DNA from: JBQLZO01 sp052168315
GTDB lineage: Bacteria; Planctomycetota; Phycisphaerae; Phycisphaerales; UBA1924
Length of the DNA stretch: 38,165 bases
Reading direction: 5' to 3'
Assembly: GCA_052168315.1 (NCBI GenBank)
Contig: JBQLZO010000063.1
Location: 1 to 38,165 of the forward strand
Notes under the pieces: generated by a model
The model's input: only the letters and a program-made list of their open reading frames with translations
Databases searched by the model: none
Told to the model about the DNA's origin: nothing
Translations under genes and position numbers: made by a program
In this document: in pieces, positions 1 through 6,269 of the stretch
Layout: each line of letters begins with the position of its first letter
Position numbering within the stretch: the stretch's first letter is position 1

Positions 1-34
1 TTGCGGTCACGCTGGCGCCGAGTCCATAGCGGAC

Positions 35-53
35 AGGGCCTGTCTGCCCTTTG
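35..53 (+). terminator. Possible weak terminator hairpin at the left edge
   Basis: AGGGC and GCCCT form a 5-bp stem around a 6-base loop, followed by TTT and a G/T-rich run. It lies a few bases after an in-frame TAG at 27-29. It could end a gene that enters from the left, or be chance in this G-rich stretch. Confidence 0.25.
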
Positions 54-68
54 GGTTGGGGGGCGTGG

Positions 69-80
69 TTGTGCGCACGG
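69..80 (+). repeat. TTGTGCGCRCGG motif, copy 1
   Basis: This copy reads TTGTGCGCACGG and contains the 8-bp palindrome GTGCGCAC. Further copies in the same orientation lie at 215-226, 431-442 and 626-637. It could be a protein-binding site or the conserved edge of a larger repeat. Confidence 0.55.
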
Positions 81-214
81 GTGTGGTTGGTGTGGGGTGT
101 TGTTGTGGGAGGGTGGGTGGTGTGGGAGTGCGGAAGGTGTTGGTTTCAGAGGGGTTGGGGTGGGGGAGAGAATTTTGTGGGAGTTTTGGGATTTGGTTTT
201 GGGGTGGGGCGCGT

Positions 215-226
215 TTGTGCGCACGG
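215..226 (+). repeat. TTGTGCGCRCGG motif, copy 2
   Basis: This copy reads TTGTGCGCACGG and is followed by ATGTGGTGCTACTGGGG. The same flank recurs, diverged, after copy 4. It sits about 50 bases before repeat copy A, as copy 4 does before copy B. Confidence 0.55.
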
Positions 227-267
227 ATGTGGTGCTACTGGGGATTGGGGTGTTGGGCGGACGGAGG

Positions 268-384
268 AGAGTGGGGCATGGGGCATGGGGTATGCCTTGG
301 CGGTTTGCCCGCCCGCCCTATGTAGGACGAGTAGTGAAGATGAGGAGTCGTAGCCCGGGGGGTTGGCTCGATGGTGGTGTGGGG
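268..384 (+). repeat. 117-bp direct repeat, copy A
   Basis: First of three copies. It runs from AGAGTGGGGCATGGGG to GATGGTGGTGTGGGG. The best-conserved part lies in the middle and end: TATGCCTTGGCGGTTTGCCC, then TATGTAGGACGAGTAGTGAA, then GTAGCCCGGGGGGTTGGCTC. GGCGG and CCGCC within it could pair across a 9-base loop. It has no coding potential that I trust. Orientation is arbitrary. Confidence 0.85.
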
Positions 385-430
385 AGGGGTGAGGGGTGCT
401 GGCGGTGCGTGGGTGGTTGGGGTGTGGGCG

Positions 431-442
431 TTGTGCGCGCGG
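431..442 (+). repeat. TTGTGCGCRCGG motif, copy 3
   Basis: This copy reads TTGTGCGCGCGG and is followed by AGGGGGTGATGTTGGG. It lies just before the hairpin-rich element at 450-600, not before a 117-bp copy. Confidence 0.5.
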
Positions 443-449
443 AGGGGGT

Positions 450-600
450 GATGTTGGGCTGTTCGTGGATTCCTCCGCCCCTCCGGGGCGGGGTCTTCCA
501 TCGGGCTTGGTTCGGCGGGTTGCGCTTTCCCGCGTTGCGGGCGGCGCTTCACCCACCGCTACAGGCCTTCGCTCCGTTGGGGTGAGGAAGGGAGCGGGGT
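450..600. repeat. Hairpin-rich element, probably a dispersed repeat
   Basis: It contains two strong hairpins: CCGCCCC/GGGGCGG with a 3-base loop (475-491) and CCCGC/GCGGG with a 3-base loop (529-541). These are followed by a stretch ending CTACAGGCCTTCGCTCCG. The G/C balance is much more even than in the surrounding G-rich sequence, so it looks like an inserted element. That it is dispersed elsewhere in the genome is my guess from its style; only one copy is in this window. Confidence 0.4.
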
Positions 601-625
601 GGGCGGCTGGGTTGGTGGGGCGCGG

Positions 626-637
626 TTGTGCGCGCGG
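626..637 (+). repeat. TTGTGCGCRCGG motif, copy 4
   Basis: This copy reads TTGTGCGCGCGG and is followed by ATGAGGTGCTCTTGGGG. Spacing to repeat copy B is almost the same as that from copy 2 to copy A, so the motif and the 117-bp module appear to have been duplicated together as a unit of about 170 bp. Confidence 0.55.
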
Positions 638-678
638 ATGAGGTGCTCTTGGGGCGTGCACTGTTGGGTGAACGGGGG

Positions 679-794
679 AGAGTGGGGTACAGGGCCGCGG
701 ATATGTCTTGGCGGCTTGCCCACCCTCCCTGTGTAGGAGGAGTAGTGAAGAAGAGGAGTTGTAGCCCGGGGGGCTGGCTCGATGGTGGTGTGTG
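679..794 (+). repeat. 117-bp direct repeat, copy B (most diverged)
   Basis: Second copy of the module at 268-384, in the same orientation. It differs at scattered single bases, for example TATGTCTTGGCGGCTTGCCC and TGTGTAGGAGGAGTAGTGAA, and the GGCGG/CCGCC pairing of copy A is not preserved (CCTCC here). The substitutions are spread evenly, so it is an older copy. Confidence 0.85.
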
Positions 795-889
795 TGGGGG
801 ATGGGGGTGTGAGGATGTCGACATCGAAGCGCTGTTGGTGGCGCGGGGAGGAGCGAAGATGCTCGCGCCGCTTGGTCGGGGGGTGGAGA

Positions 890-1007
890 AGAGTGGGGCA
901 CAGGGGAGCGGGTATGCCTTGGCGGTTTGCCCACCCGCCCTATGTAGGACGAGTAGTGAAGATGAGGAGTTGTAGCCCGGGGGGGTTGGCTCGATGGTGG
1001 TGTGGGG
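890..1007 (+). repeat. 117-bp direct repeat, copy C
   Basis: Third copy in the same orientation. It is nearly identical to copy A from TATGCCTTGG through TGGTGGTGTGGGG, including the TATGTAGGACGAGTAGTGAA block. It ends about 95 bases before the first gene of the window. A and C are closer to each other than either is to B. Confidence 0.85.
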
Positions 1008-1102
1008 TGTGGGGTGGAGGTGGGAGGGGGAGGGGGATGAGGGGGATTGGAGGGAGCGTGGGGTGGGGCGGCGGGGATGGGGGATCGGTACTATCGCGGG
1101 CG

Positions 1103-1648
1103 ATGATTCGACGCTTGCGCCATTACTGGATGAACTTTGGGCCGCTTTGGGCTCCGGTGAATGCCAGCGGCGTGCTTGCGGCGATGGGCTTTCTTATGTG
1201 GTCGGCGGTCGGGAGCATGAATGTGCTGGTCGGGGGGCTTGTGCTGGCGAGCGTGGTGTGCTTCGTGCTGCCGCTGGCGGCGATCGGGGTGATGGCTCGG
1301 CATGCCGCGCGGACAGCGCGGGTGCTGCGGTTGGTTCAGTTTGTCATCATCGGGACGGTGCTGCTGGAGTGGACGGGTCGGCTCACGCTCGGGTGGAGCG
1401 GCGACGTGGCGTTGGTGTGCGTCGTGGCGGCGTTCGCGGGCACGGTGTTCTGGTTGTTCTCCGATCCGCGGGTGCTGACCGAGCGGGGCGCTCGCGAGCG
1501 GCTGCGCAGGTCGCTTGCTGAACTGGAACAGGACGGCGACGATTCGATGTGGGATGGTGATGATGATGGGGATGGGAGCGTCGATGGCGGCGTGGCGGAG
1601 GGCGTTGTGAGTGTGCAGCTGCCTGGCGGGGCGGTTCGTGCCGGATGA
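1103..1648 (+). CDS. Small integral membrane protein of unknown function
   Basis: 181 residues. Four hydrophobic segments lie at about 21-38, 41-63, 74-93 and 100-119, followed by a cytoplasmic-looking tail of about 60 residues. The first part of the tail is basic (RERLRRSLAE) and the next is strongly acidic (DGDDSMWDGDDDGDG). I do not recognise the family. The start was chosen at the ATG encoding MIRRLRHYWM because upstream in-frame codons run into the repeat region; no Shine-Dalgarno site is visible before it. It lies 65 bases upstream of the LURP-one-like gene on the same strand, so the two may be co-transcribed. Being a real gene is supported by regular helix-length hydrophobic blocks and by the two basic ends of the membrane region. 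Confidence 0.65.
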   Translation: MIRRLRHYWMNFGPLWAPVNASGVLAAMGFLMWSAVGSMNVLVGGLVLASVVCFVLPLAAIGVMARHAARTARVLRLVQFVIIGTVLLEWTGRLTLGWSGDVALVCVVAAFAGTVFWLFSDPRVLTERGARERLRRSLAELEQDGDDSMWDGDDDGDGSVDGGVAEGVVSVQLPGGAVRAG

Positions 1649-1713
1649 TGGGTTGTGTGCGGTCGGTGGCGCACGCGCGGCGGTTCTGCGCAGCGGGTTG
1701 AATCGAGGGAATC

Positions 1714-2316
1714 ATGGCGATACTGCGACCGGCGCCGGGCGAGTCGTTCACGATCCGACGGCAGATCCTGAAGTTCTTTGGCGCTGCGTTCCATATCTAT
1801 GGGGCGGAGGGGGAACTCGTCGGGTATTGCAAGCAGAAGGCGTGGCGGCTGCGCGAGGATCTGCGGATCTATACGGATGAGTCGATGGCGCGCGAGCTGA
1901 TGGCGATCTCGGCGCGGCATGTGATTGACTTCGCGGCGACCTATGACATCCGGCGAGGCGATGGCTCGGTCGTGGGTTCGATCAGGCGGCGCGGGCTGTC
2001 GAGCGCTTTCGCGCGGGACTCGTGGGAGGTGTTCGGTCCGAGCGGCGAAAGTCTGGCGCGGCTGGAGGAGGATTCGCTGAGCGCGGGGCTTGCGCGGCGG
2101 CTGATCCCCGGTGTGGCGTTCATCTCGCCGCAGGTGCATGAGCTGCGATCGGTCGGCGATGGCTCGCTGATCGCGACGCTCCGCACGCGGTTCAATCCGT
2201 TCGTTCACAAGATGGGTGTGTCGATCGAAGCCGACCATCCGGAGCTGGACGAGTTGGCCGTGCTCGGGATGGGATGCGTGATCCTGGCGATCGAGGGGCG
2301 GCAGACCGACGGGTGA
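1714..2316 (+). CDS. LURP-one-related / tubby-C-terminal-like protein
   Basis: 200 residues, soluble, with no signal peptide. The sequence alternates short beta-strand-like segments, for example ILKFFGAAFHIYGAEGELVG, RLREDLRIYTDE and YDIRRGDGSVVGSIRRRG. This resembles the LURP-one / phospholipid-scramblase-like fold, in which a beta barrel surrounds a central helix. The closing HPELDELAVLGMGCVILAIE would be that C-terminal hydrophobic helix. No biochemical role is known for the bacterial members that I can name with confidence. GAGGGA a few bases before ATG 1714 is a good ribosome site. The gene follows a small membrane protein by 65 bases and is convergent with rpsP, from which it is separated by a hairpin terminator. 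Confidence 0.65.
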   Translation: MAILRPAPGESFTIRRQILKFFGAAFHIYGAEGELVGYCKQKAWRLREDLRIYTDESMARELMAISARHVIDFAATYDIRRGDGSVVGSIRRRGLSSAFARDSWEVFGPSGESLARLEEDSLSAGLARRLIPGVAFISPQVHELRSVGDGSLIATLRTRFNPFVHKMGVSIEADHPELDELAVLGMGCVILAIEGRQTDG

Positions 2317-2351
2317 GGGTGGGAGTGTGGGCGGGGAGAATGGGCGGCATC

Positions 2352-2379
2352 CAACGAACAACGCCCGGTGGTCCGGGCG
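2352..2379 (-). terminator. Rho-independent terminator of rpsP
   Basis: CGCCCGG (2362-2368) and CCGGGCG (2373-2379) form a perfect 7-bp stem around a 4-base loop. Read on the minus strand, the stem is followed by TTGTTCGTTG. It lies about 85 bases past the rpsP stop codon and between two convergent genes, so it may serve both, though the T-rich side favours rpsP. Confidence 0.65.
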
Positions 2380-2464
2380 CTGATGAGTGGATCGGTTGTT
2401 GGTGGGGGTTCGTAGGATCGCCGGCTGAGGGGCTTCGGGTGCCGGTCGTGGCGGGCTCGGGTGG

Positions 2465-2899
2465 TTACTCCGCGGGCTTGTCGGCTTCGGCGGCGGCCTT
2501 TTCAGCTGCGGCCTTCTCGGCGGCGGCTTTTTCTGCTGCTTCGGCTTCGGCGGCGGCCTTGGCTTCGGCTTCGGCCTTGGCTTTTTCTTCGGCGATCTTC
2601 TTGAACTTCTTGGCGAGGCGGTTGTTGCGCTCGGCCTTGAGCTTCTCTGGGTCGACGACCTCGGGGTGGTGCTTGGAGACGAGGCTGAGGACTGTGGGGG
2701 TGGCCTGGGCGCCGTTGTCGAGCCAGTGCTTGATTTTCTCGATTTCGAGGCTGACCTGCTGGCCTTCGGCGGCGCTGGGGTTGTACCAGCCGAGGCGCTC
2801 GAGGACGACGCCGTCGCGCTGGGTGCGCTTTTCGACGGCGTTGATGCGGTAGAAGGGGGCGTGGCGGCGGCCCATGCGGGTCATGCGGAGTCGGACCAT
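2465..2899 (-). CDS. rpsP: 30S ribosomal protein S16 with long charged C-terminal tail
   Basis: 144 residues. The S16 core occupies about residues 1-82: MVRLRMTRMGRRHAPFYRI, then LGWYNP and a helix with KIKHWLDNGAQATPTV, as in the family. S16 is an assembly protein of the small subunit body. Residues 85-144 form an unusual tail of Lys, Ala and Glu with AAAEKA repeats, predicted as one long charged helix; S16 is normally about 80-90 residues. Translation starts at ATG 2899 with AGGAG six bases upstream on the minus strand. The gene stands alone: the usual partners rimM, trmD and rplS are not next to it. A terminator hairpin lies at 2352-2379. The high alanine content of the tail comes from GCC/GCT codons, so it is not simple strand-skew drift. 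Confidence 0.97.
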   Translation of the reverse strand: MVRLRMTRMGRRHAPFYRINAVEKRTQRDGVVLERLGWYNPSAAEGQQVSLEIEKIKHWLDNGAQATPTVLSLVSKHHPEVVDPEKLKAERNNRLAKKFKKIAEEKAKAEAEAKAAAEAEAAEKAAAEKAAAEKAAAEADKPAE

Positions 2900-3235
2900 G
2901 GTGGTCTCCTGGGTCAGCCGATCGGCGTTGGCTCGTCACGGTCCGGCGTGTGTGACGGGGCATCGCCTCGGCGGGGGCGTCGTGGTGCGGTGTGGGCACC
3001 GATCGAGGCCCGGTGAAGGGATGGGTTTTGACGGCCGCCTGCCGGGGGCGGGGCGGGGAGTGTAGGCGGTTCCTTGGGGAAGATGAAGAGGGGGGCAGAG
3101 GGATTCACCGCGGAGGCGCGGAGGACGCGGAGGGGGGGAGCCAGAGCAGCAGATCAACAGAGCAGCAGAGCAGCAGAGCAGCGGAGCAGCAGATTTTTGG
3201 AGGGGGAGGAGAGGCGGGGCGCCGGGGGGAATTGG
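2900..3235. other. Intergenic region between rpsP and batE with repeat fragments
   Basis: No gene is supported. The first ~150 bases carry the rpsP leader, with a Shine-Dalgarno AGGAG just before its ATG. Around 3095-3135 is a short fragment reading ATTCACCGCGGAGGCGCGGAGGACGCGGAGG in two overlapping GCGGAGG-like units, followed by an 8-bp tandem repeat (3143-3190). The last 40 bases are G-rich and contain no hairpin with a T-run, so the end of the bat transcript is not obvious. Confidence 0.5.
3143..3190 (+). repeat. Six tandem 8-bp units (AGAGCAGC)
   Basis: The units read AGAGCAGC, AGATCAAC, AGAGCAGC, AGAGCAGC, AGAGCAGC and GGAGCAGC, then dissolve into AGATTTTT. Four of six are exact. An 8-base unit is not a multiple of three, so this is not a coding repeat. 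It directly follows a GCGGAGG-rich fragment, and the two may form one composite element. Confidence 0.75.
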
Positions 3236-4162
3236 TCAGTTTGTGGGGGTGAGGGGTTGGAGGGTGTTGGTGGGGATCCAGGCGGTTTGGTTGTTGGGGA
3301 GGGTGATGGCGGTCCAGTCGGCGCGTTGTTCGGCGATGGTGAGTTCGAGGCCTTGTTGGAGGGGTTGGTCGAAGGCGGGGGGGAATGCGGTGGCGCTTGG
3401 GCCGGTGTGGGCGGTGGTGTCGTCGGCGATGAGGATGGCTTGGTCGGCGGCGGAGGTTTGGATGGACCAGAGGGCGGCGATGGGGGCGGCGAGGGCGAGG
3501 GTGGCGAGGGTCAGGGCGGTGAGGGTGAGGGTGCGGGAGGGGCGTGGGAGGGGGGAGGCGGAGGGGATGTGGGGGGCGAGGATTCGCCAGAGAATGGCGG
3601 CCCATGCGAGGGCGAGGAGGGCGATGGCGGTCCAGAGGATCGCGGGGCGGGCGAGGGGGTGGAGGATGGGGAGGGGGGCGGTGGGGAAGGGGGGATCGGC
3701 GGTAGTGGTGGCGGCGGTGGTGGGTGTGCGGGCGAGTCGGGTCTGGACGCGGGCGCGGGCGGTCTGGAGGTCGGCTCTGATGGTGGGGTTGTGGGGGTCG
3801 AGGAGGGCTGCGCGGCGGAGGTTGAGGATGCCGAGGGCGAGATCGCCGGCGTGGATGTGTGCGAGGGCGAGGTTGCGGTGGAGGGATGCGGAGCCGGGGT
3901 GGGATTGGATGAGGTCTTGGAAGAGGGTGGCGGACTGGTTGAAGCGGTCGCGGGCGGCGGGTTCATCGCCGGCAGCGCGGAGTTCGAGGGCTTGTTCGTA
4001 GAGGGATGTGGCGCGGGCGAGGGTTTGGGGTGGGGTGGTGGTCGTGGTGGAAGTGGTGGTTGTGGGTGTGGCGGGGTCGGGCTGGCGCGCGGTGGTGGTG
4101 GATGTGGTGATGAGGAGGGCGAAGGCCAGTGCGGCGAGGATGGTGCGGGTGGGGGTGTGCAT
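3236..4162 (-). CDS. batE: BatE-like TPR/SH3 membrane protein
   Basis: 308 residues. A signal peptide or N-terminal anchor (about 1-25) is followed by a Thr-rich linker and two to three TPR-like helical hairpins (about 50-142, with SATLFQDLIQSHP, LHRNLALAHIHAGD and LRRAALLDPHNP). Two membrane segments follow (173-192 and 211-232), then a C-terminal SH3-like beta domain (242-303). This order matches the BatE component of MoxR/Bat loci, where TPR proteins are thought to scaffold the membrane-anchored vWA complex. It is the last gene of the minus-strand run, 76 bases after batD. There is no Shine-Dalgarno site: the 50 bases before its ATG are a CCA/CCATCA microsatellite. Thr and Pro richness reflects the C-rich minus strand. 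Confidence 0.75.
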   Translation of the reverse strand: MHTPTRTILAALAFALLITTSTTTARQPDPATPTTTTSTTTTTPPQTLARATSLYEQALELRAAGDEPAARDRFNQSATLFQDLIQSHPGSASLHRNLALAHIHAGDLALGILNLRRAALLDPHNPTIRADLQTARARVQTRLARTPTTAATTTADPPFPTAPLPILHPLARPAILWTAIALLALAWAAILWRILAPHIPSASPLPRPSRTLTLTALTLATLALAAPIAALWSIQTSAADQAILIADDTTAHTGPSATAFPPAFDQPLQQGLELTIAEQRADWTAITLPNNQTAWIPTNTLQPLTPTN

Positions 4163-4217
4163 GGTGATGGTGATGGTGGTGGTGATGGTGGTGGTGGTGG
4201 TGGTGGTGGTGGTGGTG
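4163..4217. repeat. GGT/GATGGT microsatellite in the batE leader
   Basis: The plus strand reads GGT and GAT triplets almost without interruption between the batE start codon and the batD stop. The transcript would read (CCA)n with CAT interruptions directly into the ATG. The tract is prone to slippage and occupies exactly the place where a ribosome site should be. Confidence 0.8.
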
Positions 4218-4238
4218 TGTGGCGTCGGGCGGTGGGGG

Positions 4239-6203
4239 TCAGGCGGATGTGGTCAGGGCGTCTCGGGTTCGGTTGATGAGGTCGGTGGGGGTTGTTGTGG
4301 TTGCGGGGGTGGTGTCGGGCGCGAAGCGGATGGCATCGCAGGTGTTGAGGATGTCGCGGATCTGGGGGGGTGGTTCGGTGGGGGCGCGGTCGGCGAGGTA
4401 CTGGCGGAGGATGTGGGTGAGTTGGTCGGCGGTCTCGGGGAGGGTGGGCGGTGGGGTGCGCTGGAGGTTGTCGAGGTGGGCGAGGGCGTGCTTGAGGGCT
4501 GCGCGGGGCGAGCGGGTGGTGGGGCGGTTTCTGCGGGTTCGGATGGCGGCGATGGTGATGAGCGATGCGAGGCAGACCGCGGGCGGGGCGGCGATCGCGG
4601 TGATGATGGCGGGGGAGGTGATGATGGTGGTGAGGGTGACCGCGCGCTGGTTGAGGATGGCGGGGTCGATGTCGATGGGGGCGAATGAGTTGGTGTCGGC
4701 GGTGGCCTGGAGGGCATCGTCGGTTCTGAGGGATTGGGGGTCGATGACATCGCCGGCGCGGACGACGCGGGTGGCGCGGACATCGAGGGGAATGGGCTCG
4801 GATTCGATGGTGCGCCATTGTTCCTCGATGGGGTCGAAGGCGCGGAGGGTGATGGGGGGGATGTGCGTGATACGCTCGTCGGCTGCGCGGATCTGTGCGT
4901 TGAAGATGAGGTTGGGGTGTGTGGCCTGTGGGGTGATGGGTTCGGGCGGGAGGCGGAAGCGGTTGTCGAGTCCCTCGGCGGCGGTGAGGTCGAGGCGGGC
5001 GAGCCGGTCGAGGGGCTGCCAGCCGGTGATGGCGATGGCGAGTTCGATGGGGTCGCCGACATTGATGGTCTGTGGGGTGGCGCGTGCGGCGAGGTTGAAT
5101 CGGCCGACGAGGGGGAGGTTGTCGTCGCGGAGCCAGGGTGATGTGGATTGGGGGTTGGGGTCGGGCGGGACGGGGAGGGCGCTGAGGGTGATGGGCTGTG
5201 TTTCGAGGAGGGTGATGCCGGGCTGGGCGACGGGTCGGCCGAAGACATCTCGGCGTGTGGCGACCTCGATCTGGGCGCGGACGGTGATGGGTGGGATGGT
5301 GATGGTTCCGGCGCGCGTGGGGATGGCGGCGACGCGGAGTGTCCAGCGCTGGGCGGGTCGTTCGGCGATGGTGGTGGGCGATCTTCTGAGGTAGGCGTCG
5401 GTGGAGAGGAGCGAGCCGACGGCGGGGGCGGCCTGGTTCTGTCGGACCTGGATGTTGACCTGTTCTTCCTGGGTTCGCTGGCGCGCGGCACTGGGGTTGG
5501 TGGAGGTGATGCCTTCGGGGAGGGGGAGGATGCGGAGGTGGTCGATGGAGTCCGGGCTGAGGATGGTGGGGATGGCGAGGAGTTCGGGGAGGGCATCGAT
5601 GTGGAGCGAGAGGGTGATGGGCTGGCCGACGAAGGCGGTGGTGGTGTCGAGTTCGATGGAAGCGGTCATGTCGGCGCGCTGCTCTGGCGCGAGGGCCTCG
5701 ATGGCGACGGGGCGGGTGGTGTAGGTGTTGTTGTCGATGGTGAGTTCGATGGGCGGGATGATGTGCTGTCCCGGGCGGAGGGGTGTGGCGGCGTATCGGA
5801 GTGTGGTGGTGGAGGTGGACTGCTGGACGCGGCGGCCGTTGATGGTGGTGATGGAGGTGGAGGTGGACTGTTCGGAGCCGAGGTACTGGATGTTGAGGTT
5901 GGGGTTGATGCCGGTGAGGTCGGGTGGATCGGGCGTGCTGGTGGCGTTGGTGATGTCGATGTTGAAGGGGATGGGGGTGCCGACGAAGTCGCGGGCGTTG
6001 TTTGCGTAGGCGCGGACGGTGGTGGTGGAAGCGGTGGTGGCGGGCTGGTTGGCGCGGGTGGACTGTGCGGCCAGCGCGGTGGGGGTGGCGGCGGGGATGG
6101 TGAGGGCGAGGAGGCCGGCGAGGGCGGTGAGGAGAATGCGCTGGGGGGCGGGGCGCGCGGGTGGGTTGGTGGTGGAGGATGGTGTGGGTGCTGGTGTGGT
6201 CAT
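4239..6203 (-). CDS. batD: BatD-like membrane protein with Ig-like ectodomain
   Basis: 654 residues. A signal peptide (about 22-46, LLTALAGLLALTIPAATPTALAAQ region) is followed by a long extracytoplasmic part made of several beta-rich Ig-like domains. One is DTTTAFVGQPITLSLHIDA and another is ATPQTINVGDPIELAIAI; both carry the VGxPIxL pattern typical of BatD repeats. A membrane segment (about 525-553) leads to a cytoplasmic tail of about 100 residues containing a helical ADQLTHILRQYLADR motif, as in the related protein upstream. BatD proteins partner BatA/BatB vWA proteins in the membrane; the exact activity is unknown. It lies between batC (66 bases upstream) and batE. No Shine-Dalgarno site precedes its ATG. 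Confidence 0.85.
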   Translation of the reverse strand: MTTPAPTPSSTTNPPARPAPQRILLTALAGLLALTIPAATPTALAAQSTRANQPATTASTTTVRAYANNARDFVGTPIPFNIDITNATSTPDPPDLTGINPNLNIQYLGSEQSTSTSITTINGRRVQQSTSTTTLRYAATPLRPGQHIIPPIELTIDNNTYTTRPVAIEALAPEQRADMTASIELDTTTAFVGQPITLSLHIDALPELLAIPTILSPDSIDHLRILPLPEGITSTNPSAARQRTQEEQVNIQVRQNQAAPAVGSLLSTDAYLRRSPTTIAERPAQRWTLRVAAIPTRAGTITIPPITVRAQIEVATRRDVFGRPVAQPGITLLETQPITLSALPVPPDPNPQSTSPWLRDDNLPLVGRFNLAARATPQTINVGDPIELAIAITGWQPLDRLARLDLTAAEGLDNRFRLPPEPITPQATHPNLIFNAQIRAADERITHIPPITLRAFDPIEEQWRTIESEPIPLDVRATRVVRAGDVIDPQSLRTDDALQATADTNSFAPIDIDPAILNQRAVTLTTIITSPAIITAIAAPPAVCLASLITIAAIRTRRNRPTTRSPRAALKHALAHLDNLQRTPPPTLPETADQLTHILRQYLADRAPTEPPPQIRDILNTCDAIRFAPDTTPATTTTPTDLINRTRDALTTSA

Positions 6204-6269
6204 GGGGGGCGCTCGGTGTTGGGTTCTTGGTGGATTGTGTGTGGTGTGCGGTGCGCGGGGTTGGTGTTG

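Larger units (their letters stand above)
1..1102. other. Long non-coding, repeat-rich G-rich region
   Basis: No convincing gene is seen here. Frames stay open only because the sequence is G-rich and poor in stop codons; the translations are low-complexity and unlike any family I know. The stretch is built from repeated modules listed separately: three ~117-bp copies, four 12-bp palindromic motifs and one hairpin-rich element. One + frame reaches TAG at 27-29 just before a small hairpin (35-50) followed by TTT, which would fit the end of a gene lying mostly outside the window, but nine codons cannot prove it. Confidence 0.7.

Noticed and set aside
146..934. Long minus-strand open frame through the repeat region, with repeated SPPGY-like segments
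   Set aside because: The repeats exist at DNA level and shift frame between copies; no known domain, ribosome site or start context supports a protein.
3095..3135. A short protein reading FTAEARRTRRGG in the rpsP-batE gap
   Set aside because: The GCGGAGG units and adjacent 8-bp repeat explain the sequence at DNA level; no ribosome site or conserved protein is seen.
3074..4276. Plus-strand Gly/Glu-rich open frame opposite batE
   Set aside because: It mirrors the batE codons and has no family features; batE has a signal, TPR-like and SH3-like parts.
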